Shown here piece by piece: positions 22,151 to 33,714 of a stretch of 64,000 nt of DNA. The notes under the pieces were generated by a model. It had not been told where the DNA came from and did no database searches. It was given only the letters and a program-made list of their open reading frames with translations. Position 1 is the stretch's first letter. Every line of letters starts with the position of its first letter. The stretch comes from Adiantum capillus-veneris (lineage: Eukaryota > Streptophyta > Polypodiopsida > Polypodiales > Pteridaceae), in assembly GCA_014529385.2 (NCBI GenBank), contig CM043959.1, forward strand, positions 8,459,526 to 8,523,525. The letters run 5' to 3'. The translations under genes and the position numbers were made by a program.

Positions 22151-23101
22151 TTTCTTCAGCAAGTGAAAAAGTTATTGTCTTCTGCATTTGATATGGTGGA
22201 TCTTGGAGAGATTCACTCGTGTCTTGGGATTCAAATCCAACGGAACCGTACAAAAGGTATTTTATTCCTTCGACAGTCAAAGTTTATTGCAGATACTATT
22301 CAAAAATTTGGTATGGAATCTGCACATTCAGCCAACACACCTTGTCTTGCAAGCTCTACGAAGAACACTTCTGACAATGGCGGTCAACTTGTCACAAATC
22401 AACCTTATGCTAACTTGATTGGATGTCTTCAGTTTGTTGGCATGAACACTCGTCGTGATATTCTGTTTGCTTCTAATTATCTTGGACAACATCTTGCATG
22501 TCCTTCTCTTAAGCATTGGTCTGCTGCAAAGCGTGTGTTGAAATACTTGAAAGGCACTACAGATTTTGGTTTAGTCTATCGACGACAACTCACATCGGAT
22601 TCTATGCAATCTCTTTCTCTTTTGGGTTACACAGATGCAGACTGGGCAAGCTCACATTTATCTATGCAATCTACTAGTGGAAATTGCTTCTTTATAAATG
22701 GTTGTCTTGTTTCTTGGACTAGCAAGAAACAACGTTGTGTTGCAGTTTCTACGACTGAGTCAGAATATGTTGCGGCATCACTTGCAGCTCGTGAGTTGAT
22801 TTGGCTTCGACAAATGCTGGTTGATATTGGTCACTCTCCTCTTTCTAGCACACCCTTGCGGTGTGACAACCAAAGTGCTATTAGTCTTGCAAAAGACTAT
22901 GTTCAGCATAATAAGTCAAAGCACATTGCTGTCCATTATCATTATGTCAGGTATGAAGTACGCAAAGGAACCATTATGGTTGAACACTGTCCAAGTGACC
23001 AGATGATTGCAGACATTTTGACCAAAGGCCTCAACGAGTCACGTTTCATCCTCTTGCGCTCGGAGCTTGGAGTTGCTTCGACCTCACTCTTTCTAGATTA
23101 G
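22151..23101 (+). pseudogene. Copia RT C-terminus and RNase H
   Basis: Same frame as the two preceding segments. It holds the RT thumb (GEIHSCLGIQI) and an RNase H with acidic residues in GYTDADWASS, the Glu in STTESEYVA, the Asp in RCDNQSAI, and a C-terminal IADILTKGL. It ends at a normal TAG (23099-23101), about 250 bases before the 3' LTR. With only two stops in ~1395 codons and no frameshift seen, decay is minimal. Confidence 0.92.
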
Positions 23102-23335
23102 CTTCTTTGCTATTGTAATAGCTTTGTACATATGACATTGTAATCTTTTAGGTACCATGCACTATGCACACTCCACATTTGCACATTGTGATCTCTAAGT
23201 CACTTGAATATTTGTACATAGATGCACAATTCACTTTCATATCATCATCGCTGGTTCATATTTTCACATTGTATAGGGGCTTGGGTTTTTCCCTTGAACT
23301 CCCCAAGGGTTTTTTCATCCAAAGCTAGAGACCTT

Positions 23336-23349
23336 TGTTTGAGTGGGGG
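23336..23349 (+). promoter_or_regulatory. Copia polypurine tract
   Basis: A purine-rich end (GAGTGGGGG) directly abuts the TG start of the 3' LTR. Confidence 0.75.
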
Positions 23350-23492
23350 TGTTGGAGCTATATATGGCTCACTCTACTCAACTTGGTCTCACCTATATAT
23401 TTGTATCTTGTCCTCAATATGAATCAGTCTTTGGGAGCGTATATGGTGTGTCTCTTGTCTCGTCTCTCTCTCTTTCTCTCTACATCTCAACA
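23350..23492 (+). repeat. Copia 3' LTR
   Basis: 143 bp, read as identical to the 5' LTR, followed by the second CACGG target copy. Confidence 0.95.
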
Positions 23493-24680
23493 CACGGATC
23501 GCGGCTCATCGTGATCCAAGTCACAAAAGGAAAGAACTGAGACCAACTTACATAGCCACGAAGCCTTTGATAGCTACTCTCAAGCAATATAGAGATGTGT
23601 TTGTCTGGTCGTACAAATATCTTAAGGGAGCATATCTGAGCATATATCAATACATGATACTCCTTAAGAGTGATTATAAGCCAGGTAGAAAATGTCCATA
23701 TACTTACAATGAAACCTTTATGAAGAAAATCGAAGAAGAGATAGACAAGCTTAAGGAAGTAGAGTGTATCTATGAGATCAAGCACACGGAGTGGGTGTCG
23801 CCATTCGCAGTAGTGCCTAAAACAAATGGTAAATTGCGAGTGTGCGTGAATCTGAAAGAGGTAAATGATACCACGATAAAAGACAAATATCCCTTACCCA
23901 TCATAGATCACGAGATTGAGAGAGTCACGAACAAGGACTCTTATAGCTTTCTTGATGAATTATTGGGCTACAATCAATTCACAATAAAGCCAAAGGACCA
24001 ACACAAAACAACCTTTTCCACAGAATGGGGCATATTTGCTTAAAGGGTGATGCCATTTGGTTTGACAAATGCACCTCTCACATTCCAGACGCTGATAAGT
24101 CACGCATTCGAGGAATTTCTAAGACAATTCTTAGATATGTAGATGGACGACTTGTATGTGCATTTTCAACAAAGAGACAAACATATTGAACACTTGAAGA
24201 AGATATTTGAGGAGTGCAAAACTTATTGCATTTGCCTAAATCCTTAAAAAATATGTCTTCAAAATAAGAAAAGATAAGATAATAGGGTATATAGTGTCTA
24301 AAAATGGAATTCTACAAATCTTGAGAAGATATAAGTGATTATTTATGCTCTAAGACCCACCAAAGTTAGAGAGTTACAAGACTTTATGGGCCATTGCGGC
24401 TATTATCGAAGGTTTATCTCCATGTATGCAGTTATTGCAAAGTCTTCTTGCAAACAAATTTGTATTTTGTGTGGATCACTAGACACTATTGTACTCAGTG
24501 AACAAACCATGCAATATTGGTCGTATAGTTCAGTGGTTCAATATAGTGCTTGAGTATAATTTCACAGTAGTGGTCAAGAAAGGGACTACTCATCAGAGGA
24601 TGGACCATTTATCTTGATTGATTCATGGAGAAGCACCTCTTAGAGTTGACAATGACTTGTCAGATGCTTATCTCTTCAAC
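23493..24680 (+). pseudogene. Degenerate Ty3/gypsy reverse transcriptase and RNase H remnant
   Basis: From 23493 to 24043 the frame encodes a recognisable gypsy RT start: KEVECIYEIKHTEWVSPFAV, RVCVNLKEVNDTTIKDKYPL and a palm start SFLDELLGYNQF, where the usual D-x-x-S-G-Y-x-Q reads DELLGYNQ. After a stop, eroded RT continues (MPFGLTNAP near 24051, a broken MDDLYVHF near 24145), then the connection (ELQDFMGHCGYYRRFI near 24375) and scraps of RNase H to about 24680. Several stops and frameshifts are visible. This family differs from element A: it has the common MPFGLTNAP palm motif. The upstream part lies on the other side of the copia element. Confidence 0.8.
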
Positions 24681-25489
24681 ATCTAGATGGTACTGAGGTG
24701 GAGCGAACGTGTGATTCCATTACTCACCATTGGTTCTCTATAGATTGAAAGACAACCATTTATCATCGAGCAAACACGCTCACTTGTGCTAATAGCCGTG
24801 CGGCTATATAAATAGGAAAATGACGAGATACTTAGTCTATGTATAGAGCCATATGAGAAATATTTGTTCTTGAGATAAACACACGTACAAACAACGGGGT
24901 TTTATAACGCAAAAACACGAACATATCAGGGATTGATAAGACTTGGGGTGTATTGGCCTTATATGCAAAGATGTGTCCATGACTACAGTGGTTCATGTGA
25001 TACGTGTGCCATTCAAAATCCAATCAAACATGTTACACTATTTAGGATAACAAAAGCATCCAAGTGGAGAAAATATATAGTGGATTACATAAAATAAGGA
25101 GTCTTTCCAGCAAGCATGAGGGTAATGAGAATGGAGCGAGATTTTTGAGAATCTTTGGAGCGAGCGTTTTTCAGATATTACTCAATTGAAGAAACCTAGA
25201 CAAAAAACTCCCACCAAAAAGAGTTTTCAAAGCGAGCTTTCTAGAGAAAGCTTTTTTTTGTCTACCTCTCATCTCTCATCTCTCTCCCTCTACCCTCCTC
25301 TCTATGTCCTCTCTCTTACTCCCTCTACCTCTCCCTATCTCTATTTCTCTCTAACTTCCACTCCTTCAATATCTCTCTCTTAATCTCCCTCCCTCCCTCT
25401 CTCTCTAAGTTTCTCTCTATATCCCCTCCCCCCGCTCTCTCAATCCCCCTACCTCTGTCTCTCTCTTCCCGTCTCCTCCCGTTTTTTAC

Positions 25490-25520
<31 letters not shown>

Positions 25521-26625
25521 AATCGCTCAACCCCCATCTCCCTCTTTCTCTATCCTCTCCCCTTTTTATATACCTCCTTAACCCACCCACCCCCCCCACC
25601 CCCTTCCCTCTCTCTCTTTGGGACAAACACATGGCTATGAGTATATGATTCTCAAGAGTTCGAATGTGACCTACACTTCTTCGGTATATAGAAGCTGGGA
25701 GAGTGAAAGTATGGACATCTGCCTCATGCTAATTGGAAATAGAAATCATGGTGGATTATGCAAAGAATGTAGGATAAACCAAATTTGTGGAGAATACTCC
25801 CATTTGATGTGCCCTCTTGCTAAACCGAAGAATAAATTGGTTCGTCCCCACTGCAAGAGAAAGGATTGGTGTCTCTCTTAGGATGATTTGGACGGAGCAC
25901 TAGTCATATTATACTATGATCAGAGAGATATCCAGCCAGATCAAGGATAGACAATGATGTGGCTCTGTTTGAGTATGACTCTAAACATGGAGACAACATT
26001 CCCTCCAAATGTTCCAAATTGCAATCGATAACTGTGAAAACCTCATCTCTATGCCAGTCCTCAGCCTATGGCCGAGGGAAAAATCTTACCTAGGCTACCT
26101 CTGAGGTAATGTAATGTGATAAGCATAAAGCATAGATCCGAGTCCTCACCCTGGAAGAAAAGATGTGTCTTGACAAAAGGCAACAACCCAATCACTAAAC
26201 CCCAAGTGATGTAACGAAACTGTTTCCCGACTCTACTAACATGCAAATCCATCACTCTCCAGATTTCGTGAGCTCTCTCAAAGGACCATTGACATTGTAT
26301 CGGAGACTCTAAAATCCACAGCAAACATCTCCTAAGGCTGGATCAAGACCCATGATTGCCCCCCAAGAATCCACAACCAATCCATGATGCAAGCATCCAT
26401 GGAAACAGAACAATCATGTTGACGCCATTCTCTTGCACGAAAAGGGAGGTGTCATCCAGAACAATATGGAAGATGTTTAACTCTCTCATTTTTTTTGGGT
26501 CGAAACGTGCTCTCTACATTTACCTTGTAGCGTTCAAAAAAAGTCCTAGCATAGCTCTTGATTTACTACCTCCTCGTAAGTCCCTCCAAAAAAATTTCAC
26601 AAATTAAGGAATGAATACACTAAAG
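24681..26625. other. No gene recognised; long polypyrimidine tract
   Basis: No recognisable coding region. From about 25250 to 25620 the plus strand is almost entirely C and T in an irregular TCTC/CCTC pattern, unlike the uniform dinucleotide arrays elsewhere. A frame at 25618-25881 has Cys pairs but no motif I can name. Confidence 0.5.
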
Positions 26626-26899
26626 TGTGAACTTGAGTAGTATAGAGAAGATAGAGTGAAAGAGGAGAGGAAGAGAGAGTAGACAGAGAGATGGAGATAG
26701 AGAAGGGATAGAAGTGTGTGAGAGAAGGGAAGGGGGAGCTGACACCAAGTAGAGGGGGGAAATTTAAATTTGAATCACACTCAATTGCACTAGATCAAAT
26801 CAAAGGGAAGTTCCTTTTATAGGCATGGGGGGAATATAGTTGTTGTAGGGATAAGGATTCATTGGTGAGTTTTGAAATCCATCTTAGGTGTAAAGTGTA
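26626..26899 (-). repeat. 3' LTR of minus-strand copia
   Basis: Plus-strand start TGTGAACTTGAG matches the right-hand copy. The inner end reads TA where CA is expected, a decayed terminus. Confidence 0.75.
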
Positions 26900-27032
26900 A
26901 TTCACTTTCCACGATCCCTCTCAAACCGAAACCATAACAGAAAGCATTGAGCATTTGTGAGGAGATCCCCCCTCAAATGCGATTACAAAATAAAACAATG
27001 CTGAAATACAATGAATGTTGTTGAAGACGAAG

Positions 27033-27450
27033 CTAGGGAGCTTCCAAACTGGCTCTTGCTGAGAAAAGACTGTGTTTCTCAAGTGGAACTGCCTTGGTAA
27101 GGAAATCGGCAACATTCTTTGTGATAGAGATGTATTTGAGGTGGATGAAGTTGTCTTCTACTAGTTCCTTGATGAAGTGATACGCGAGCTTGATGTGCTT
27201 TGTGTGGTCAGTAAGCTGAGGACTCTTTGCCATTGCAATTGCTAACAGATAGTCGCAATGTAGAATGATTGGAGGAGTGGCACATGGAATTGGTAGTTCT
27301 TCTAGGAGTTACTGAAGCCACAATGCTTAACGAGCAGCGAGGGATGCTGCTATTTACGGTAGATGATAGAGCAAGTGAAGTATGGCACTTGCTTTGCCAA
27401 GACATAGCACCACCTGCAAGAAGAAATACATGCCTAGAGATGCTATGCAT
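27033..27450 (-). pseudogene. Copia RNase H remnant
   Basis: Two overlapping minus-strand frames hold recognisable RNase H pieces: GAMSWQSKCHTSLALSSTV (normally a SWxSKxQ...STTEAEY region) and the C-terminus DHTKHIKLAYHFIKELVED followed by NVADFLTKAVP. A frameshift separates them. Confidence 0.75.
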
Positions 27451-27507
27451 ATTCGGGTCTTGCCCGGACCAATCGGCAACAACAAAACCTTTGAGTTGCA
27501 GTGGTGA

Positions 27508-27900
27508 TGAGTGGTGCTGATGATAATAGGTGAGAGAATGATGGCGAGTTTGATGTAAGTAGTGCAGTGATCTCTTGGCAGCGAGACCATGTCATTTGTC
27601 AGGTGACTTCATATGGCGAGATAATACATGACCGGTAGATCTAATATCAAGCCTTGTGCATGAAATGAGTGGTGATGAGTGGTTCTGATGATAATAGGTG
27701 AGAGAATGATGGCGAGTGTGATGTAAGTAGCGGAGTGATCTCTTGGCAGTGAGACCATGTCATTTGTTAGGTGCCTTCATATGGCGAGATAATACATGAC
27801 CAGTAGATCTAATATCAAGCCTTGTGCATGAAATGAGGTACCTTTGCTCGCGAATTGGTAGATCTAATATCAAGCCTTGTGCATGAAATGAGGTACCTTT
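27508..27900. repeat. Tandem duplications inside the minus copia element (168 bp and 55 bp)
   Basis: A block ending in TAATATCAAGCCTTGTGCAT occurs three times, with the shared word GTAGATC near 27634, 27802 and 27857. The first two belong to a ~168-bp duplication, the last two to a ~55-bp duplication. They lie between the RT and RNase H remnants. Confidence 0.8.
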
Positions 27901-28084
27901 GCTGGTGAGCATAGGGAAAGCTTGACATAGAATAAGTATCATCATCAGATGGTGGTAGAGATGTGAATAGTTTATGCTTGACAAGTCATGGAGTAGAGAG
28001 TTGTGCATTAGAAGAGAGAAGACCATACTCACCCAATATGTCTTCAATGTATTTCCATTGTGAGAGCTTGATGAATTTGCCATT

Positions 28085-28801
28085 TCAATCTCTGTTGACC
28101 TCTATGCCCAAGAAGTAGGTCATAGGGCTATTGTCATAGACTGGGAATGCTTCCTTGAGCATTTCCACAACATGCGAGACATATGTCTCATCACAAGCAA
28201 TGATAGGGATGTCATCGACATAGACACCAATGATTGCCCTTCCATGAAAGAGAGTACGATAGAATAAATTGGGGTCAGAAGTGCATTGAATGAATCCCCA
28301 TTCGACAAGAAAAGCATGCAATCACTTGAACCATTGTCGTGCATACTGCTTAAGACCGTATATGGGCTTATTTAGCTTTCATACATAGATAGTGGGATCG
28401 TCACAATAGAAGTAGGGAGGTTGAGCCATATAAATGAATTCATCTAGCCATTCATGTAGAAAGGCAATGCGGATGTCAATGTGATGAAGAGGAATGTCAA
28501 AGAAAGAGGCTAATGCAACAAGTATGCGAAATGATGTGATGCCCATTACGGGAGAGTAAGTATCAGTGAAATATGTACTGTGTTGTTGCATATAGACCTT
28601 TGCGACAAGCCTTGCTTTGTAGCGTTCGATAGAACCGTTGGGGCGATGCTTCTTCTTGAGAATCCATTGGCAACCGATGAGATTGGCGTCATCGGGCCGT
28701 GGCGTGATAGTCCAAGTTTGAGCTTCTTCATGTGCTTGAAGCGCTTCCTTCATGGCTTCAATCCAATGTTCACTTTTAGGAGAGGCAGTGGCATCTTCCA
28801 T
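28085..28801 (-). pseudogene. Copia reverse transcriptase remnant
   Basis: The minus-strand frame 28801-28379 encodes the RT start (SEHWIEAMKEALQAHE, GCQWILKKKHRPNGSIERYK, RLVAKVYMQQ, then HHIDIRIAFLHEWLDEFIYM, where the catalytic Asp motif reads DIRIAF). The frame 28321-28085 carries YVDDIPIIACDE, the YVDD active site, and YFLGIEV. A stop and short gap separate the two. Confidence 0.85.
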
Positions 28802-29633
28802 TGAGAGCGTGTTCTCCTCGAGCAGGTCAGGGATATTGATTCAGAGGTCTTCTTCTTCTTGAAGTAAGAAGGAGGAGAAGGAGGTTGCTTCATAGATGGC
28901 TTCAAGAGGGCGGTGTCGAGGGCAAAGGGGAGGCGAGATCCCTTCATCATCCATTGGGGCTGATTTGGGGGTCGATTAGAGTGTTGACTAGATGCCTTGA
29001 GGGCTGAGGATGAAGAGGAAATGTTGATGGGAGTGATGTTGTTTCTACGAGTAGTAGAAGTATTTGGGGTTGAGTATGAGGATGAGACTACAATAGGTGA
29101 GTGTGCCATGCTTAGAGGCGATGAAGGAGAAGCTGAGGGGCTGAAATGAGGGCTCTTTTGGGTCGTTTTTGAATGAGGTAGGGGACTGTTTATGCTTGGA
29201 GCAGGAGATGGCGCAATGGAGCTTGAGAAGTGGCGCTCATGAGGAGTCGATTGGCGTGATACAGAGGGCTGAGCATGTGTGTGTGTGTGGCCTTCTTATA
29301 GTGTGTGGGAGAGCTTCAGAGTGTGTGTGGCCATGCCATCAAGTGGCGCAAGTTGATTAGGTGTAGATTGATGGGAATCGAATGCTAGGGGTAGCGCTGG
29401 AACAAGTTGCGCTAGCTTATGATTTTTGGCTGCTTTCATTATTAGGCTTGTGGGCATTTGATTTTAAATTAAAGTGCTAAAGTGGTTTCTCACACTCTGG
29501 GGCAATGATTTATCAACCATATTGGCTATAGTATATTTATTGCATGGTCTATCTGGGGTAGGCAAAAGAGGCTCAGTGGTTGATGAGGGCGGAGCTTCAC
29601 CAGGGTGATTAAATAGAAGAAACTCGCAAAAGA

Positions 29634-30360
29634 TTACTGACCTTGAGAACAAAAATTTATGGGTTGTCGAATCGTAAAGGCGCCGTATCCGCAGAAGATA
29701 GTGTGGATGCTCTTAGGAGAAATCTTGGATTGAGGACTGGTGAGCAGAGGATATGCCACGGAACCAAATATTTTGGGATGGTTTATGTTGGGCGGGTGGT
29801 TGAACCATAGCTGGTAAGAAGTTTTGTGTGGATTGGCAGATGAGAGGACTCCATTTTGAATGTAGGTGGCAGTAGCTATGGCTTTTTCCCAGAATGTAGT
29901 AGGAAGTCGAGTGAGGGCTAGCATTGAGCGGGAAGCTTTGACTAAAGTGTGATTCTTGCCCTCAACGACTCCATTTTGCTAAGGGTGATTCGGAATTGTA
30001 AATTCCCGTCGAAAACCATTTGATACACAATATTGTTGAAACTCATTGCTTTTGTACTCTCCACCACTATCTGTGCGCAATGCTTTAATCTTTCGATCCA
30101 GTTGTGTCTCCACGTACCGTAGCTTTGTATGCCTAAAATTTGATAAATGTTGCAGCTTTATCTACCACCAAGAAATAGACATAAGTGTACCTTGTATAGT
30201 CATCCATGAAGATTAAGAAGTATTTGTTGCCGGTGAGTGATTGTGTCTGCATTGGGCTACACAAATCCGAGTGGATGAGCTTAAGAGATTGAGCGATATG
30301 GGATTTTGACCTTGGAAACTTGAAATGCTTAGATTTGTATGTCCAATATGCATGCTTCAC
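29634..30360 (-). pseudogene. Copia integrase core remnant
   Basis: Minus-strand fragments: LKLIHSDLCSPM with the first catalytic Asp (30360-30133), RTDSGGEY with the second near 30080, an NGVVEGKNH motif with the Glu just after a TAG near 29980, and FWEKAIATATYIQN plus a C-terminal NHPKIFGSVAYPLL (29924-29634). The stop lies one codon away from the matching stop in the young copia at 20897. Confidence 0.8.
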
Positions 30361-31844
30361 AAAATGTGATTGGGGTAATTGTGGTTGGCAGACCCACCAT
30401 TAGCTCCTTCTGCTGCATATCCTTGAGCACTTGTTGTGAGACATGACCTAGCATGTAGTGCCAAATAAGTGTATCCTCTTGCTTTGAAGAACTGATGATT
30501 GATGAAAGTGCTTTGGCATGGACCTTGCTAGAGCCGAGAGGATACAAGCGCCCTTCCTTGGGGCAAGCTCTAGAGAAAGTCTTTTTATTTGTATCAATTG
30601 TTTGCAGCATGCATTTATCATGCGTGAAAGAAACTGTAATGCCCTTGGAGGTGAGATCTCCTACGGAGATGAGATTCGGCTTTAGACCAGGTCCATAGTA
30701 TACCTTGTCTAAGTGAGCTATAATTCCATTTGGTAGGGTAATGGCAACAATGCCATATCCTTGAGCATGTTGAATGTTGCTATCCCCCATGAGGACTTCA
30801 AGTGGGTGTTGAAGAGGGGTGTAGTGTGCAAGCCAATAAAAATGATATGTCATGTGATGTGTAGCTCTAGTATCTAGATACCAGATAGAAGAGTTGTGAT
30901 GTGGCTTAGAGGAGCTGAAGCTTGTAGCAATAATTTGTATAGAAGTAGGGTGTGTATCACCATCATAGCTTGAAATATTAGTGAAGTGAGCATGAGCTTT
31001 GTGATGATAGCCTCCATTTGCTTTATGTCCATTGAGTCCTCCATGATTTCCACCATGATTCTTGGTTTTGGACCTGTAGTCCTTGGCAATGTGTCCGAAC
31101 TTCTTGCAGTTGTGGCATTGAACTTGACCATAAGGTGCATTTCTAGGGCGGTTAGAACCACCTTTATGCAACTGCCTTGAATTGTTGTAATGGTGCTTAG
31201 GACCACCTTTTCTGAATTTGATATGAGTGGCTAGAGCCACTGTAGTAGAGCCATTAGACTGGTTTCTTAAAGCTTCTTCCTAATGGATTTTGGATACAAG
31301 GCCTTGCAATTGAATTTGGGACAGGGCTTGAGTAGTAACAAAGGTTCTCTAGCTTGCGGGTAAAGACGCCAATAGAAGCATACATTGAAATTTCTTTGAA
31401 ATCTCCATTCTAGAGATGAGAACTTCATCTAACAGTGACTGCAGATTGACCTTCTTGCATAGTATTGTTTACAAGCCTCTTGATGAGGGAGACTTGATAA
31501 ACAAGATCAGTGTGCTCATAACTGTTGTTGAAGAACTCCCAAATAGCCTTAGAGGTGGATAGAGTCCGCACCATTTGGACTTGCCTATCCTCACAATGGC
31601 GTATAATCTCCATTTCAGCCATAATGTCCCTTGAATCCCATGCCGAGCGTAGCTCCGTGTCGGATGCGTACTCCTCTTTACTTGGTCTTATTTCATCTCC
31701 TGAAACAATCTTCCAGAGGCCAAGTTGATTCAAATATCGCTCCATTCTTAGCTTCCACACATTGTAATTGTTCCCATTGAGCTTATAAATGGTGAAATAC
31801 CTTGAGTTGGTGGTTGCAACCATAGGTGACGATGCGCTAGTCAT
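30329..31844 (-). pseudogene. Copia gag, protease and integrase zinc domain remnant
   Basis: Gag (31844-31425) starts MTSASSPMVATTNSRYFTIY and has the copia N-terminal pattern LNGNNYNVWKLRMERYL. The frame 31240-30329 carries a zinc knuckle whose last Cys is Tyr (CHNCKKFGHIAKDY, residues 42-55), a protease site in which D-S-G-A reads D123-T-R-A, and the integrase HHCC domain (IWHYMLGHVS...FCEACIL). The loss of the fourth zinc ligand and the protease Gly means both domains are dead even where the frame is open. Confidence 0.85.
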
Positions 31845-31940
31845 GCTAGCCGAGTAAAGCTTGGAAGCGAGAGATGGACGTAAAATAGGCGGTTGCTTTG
31901 AGAGAAGGCTCTTAGAGTACTTAGGAGCTCAAGTTCTGAA

Positions 31941-31952
31941 GCTTTGATACCA
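31941..31952 (-). promoter_or_regulatory. Primer-binding site of minus copia
   Basis: The complement reads TGGTATCAAAGC, an initiator-Met-type PBS abutting the LTR. Confidence 0.75.
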
Positions 31953-32228
31953 TGTGAACTTGAGTACTACAGAGAAGATAGAGTGAGAGAGGAGAGGAAG
32001 AGAAAGTTGATAGAGAGATGGAAATAGAGAAGGGAGAGAAGTGTGTGAGAGAAGGAAAGGGGGAGTTGACACCAAGTAGATGGGGGAAATTCAAATTTGA
32101 TTCACACTCACGTGCACTAGAAAAATACAAAAGAGAGTTCCTTTTATAGGCATGGAAAAGGAATATAGTTGTTGTAGGGATAAGGATTCATTGGTGAGGT
32201 TTAAACTCCAGCTTAGGTGTAAAGTGCA
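31953..32228 (-). repeat. 5' LTR of minus-strand copia
   Basis: 276 bp, plus-strand TGTGAACTTGAG...AAAGTGCA. It is the partner of 26626-26899. Confidence 0.75.
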
Positions 32229-32832
32229 ATGCGTCTCTAAAGACATATAGCTACAAAGGCACCTGCATCTACTAACATAATATGACGGCCAAGGTTGCCA
32301 TTTCCACGTGGCACAAACTACGAGCTGAAGGCTACATTCCAAAAAAAGCGGCTATCACCTGTAACTCTCTCTCTCCCTTTCTCTCTCTCTTTCTCTCTCC
32401 ACAGTGAGTCTGTAACTGCATCGTGGTGAGAAACCAGCCGTTCAGTTTTTCTCAAAACTCCGGGATGAAGTAGAATTAGCCTGGAACGATGTTTAGTTTT
32501 TCTTGAACTCCGGTTGCAGCGAATGGTGCGCCATATTGAAATTCGCTCTCTCTCGCTCCCCCCTTTCCTCTTCCTTCCTTCCGTTGCATGCCCCTGCAAG
32601 AGCCTTAGCCTGCTGGAACTGCATTAAATCTTCCTGGACATGGCCGTCATGGTGGAGGCAGAGGGTGAGAGGCTGGATGAGATCCCCTCCCACCACAAGT
32701 GGATTATTTTCCTGTCACGCCATTGCCGCAAGCAACAAGCACTCCACTTCACTCCATCAGTAGACGTAGTAGGCGGTATTGGTTGAAATTAATTCAAAAA
32801 AGAAGAGGAATAAATGGGAGATGCTCTTGAGG
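32229..32832. other. No gene recognised
   Basis: About 600 bases between the copia LTR and the LRR array. It contains an imperfect CT tract (about 32364-32400). No motif is seen in either strand. Confidence 0.4.
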
Positions 32833-32914
32833 GTGCAAGATTCAAAATCTGCAAGGTGAGAGGAAGGTTGGGATGTAGTGGACGTGGAAGCCATGCATTC
32901 TATTCTCAGTTTGG

Positions 32915-32917
<3 letters not shown>

Positions 32918-33011
<94 letters not shown>
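32918..33011. repeat. (TC)n(AC)n compound microsatellite, unit 1
   Basis: About 35 bases of TC then about 59 of AC. The same compound tract recurs in units 2-4 (34150-34226, 35298-35365, 36460-36526). Confidence 0.95.
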
Positions 33012-33013
<2 letters not shown>

Positions 33014-33178
33014 GGAATCACATCTTTGAGGGGCAAATAATGCATAAGATAGGGGCGAGCAGCCGCAGCGGAAGACTATGGGCTCTCATTGCATGCAAAC
33101 TTGCAGTTCGAGGTTGCATGTCTCTCTCTCATGCATTATCACTCTGCTTCTCTCATGCTCCTGAAACATCTGTGTCTT

Positions 33179-33180
<2 letters not shown>

Positions 33181-33248
<68 letters not shown>
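33181..33248. repeat. (TC)n microsatellite, unit 1
   Basis: 68 bases of uninterrupted TC. The matching site in units 2, 3 and 5 is only about 12-25 bases, so this copy has expanded. Confidence 0.95.
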
Positions 33249-33250
<2 letters not shown>

Positions 33251-33507
33251 GCTCTTGGCAGAAGACCGTATGAGGCACTTGAGAAGGCAAATCATGAGGG
33301 GTGTAGGGTTACTGTGAGATTGTTGACAAGGGCGAGATTGACTCAAGGGTGAGATTGCTGGTGGAGGCTGCTATTGGCGGGTTCTACGTGTGCTAAGAAG
33401 AAGTGGGGATGGAAGCATGGATGGAGATAGGCATATTATAAAGTAATACATTTTATTTAGACGGATGCAAGTATCCAGACGACAATGTATTTAGTAATTT
33501 TCCATAG

Positions 33508-33714
33508 AATCTCACAGAATGCCTGGATGGAATTGACCACCTTATCCATCTTCATGACCTTCAATTGGATGGATGTCCAATATTGTTGGAAGAGCTAACT
33601 TCCTTGCATGCCCTGTAGGAAATGGAATTTCTCTATGTAACAAAGTGTGTGAAGCTCAAAGGCATGAGGGGTTCTGATGAGATGAGAAAGGTGGAATCGG
33701 TTCGACTCCATTAA
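33508..33714 (+). pseudogene. NLR-type LRR segment, copy 1 (internal stop)
   Basis: 207 bp, 69 codons including the terminal TAA. It follows a TTTTCCATAG acceptor-like sequence and encodes an LRR pattern (CLDGIDHLIHLHDLQLDGCP, then EELTSLHAL) ending KVESVRLH. A TAG replaces the Gln codon found in the other copies. In plant NLR proteins, such repeats with a GCP/C-x-L spacing make the ligand-sensing C-terminus. No NB-ARC domain is seen, so the copy is a fragment. Confidence 0.7.

Larger units (their letters stand above)
18016..23492 (+). mobile_element. Complete Ty1/copia retrotransposon with identical LTRs
   Basis: A 5.5-kb element bounded by two 143-bp LTRs (18016-18158 and 23350-23492) that I read as identical base for base. 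It has the TSD CACGG on both sides (18011-18015 and 23493-23497), an initiator-Met PBS, a polypurine tract and one gag-pol frame. Domain order gag, protease, integrase, RT, RNase H defines copia. Identical LTRs imply recent insertion, although 143 bp gives coarse dating. Two in-frame stops break gag-pol, so this copy is probably non-autonomous now. Confidence 0.95.
26626..32228 (-). mobile_element. Degenerate Ty1/copia element with both LTRs (minus strand)
   Basis: Two similar flanks, 26626-26899 (274 bp) and 31953-32228 (276 bp), are the LTRs. Both carry an AGAGAGGAG-rich block and GTTGACACC/GCTGACACC words. The complement of 31941-31952 is TGGTATCAAAGC, an initiator-Met-type PBS next to the right-hand (5') LTR. 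Between them on the minus strand lie eroded gag, protease, integrase, RT and RNase H in copia order. The LTRs differ by many substitutions and the coding region has multiple stops and frameshifts, so this is a much older insertion than the element at 18016. I found no clean target duplication. Confidence 0.85.

Noticed and set aside
26616-26630. Target duplication TAAAG for the minus copia element
   Set aside because: TAAAG stands left of the element, and the right flank begins ATGCG with a TAAAG ten bases further on. The positions do not abut the LTR end, so no duplication is claimed.
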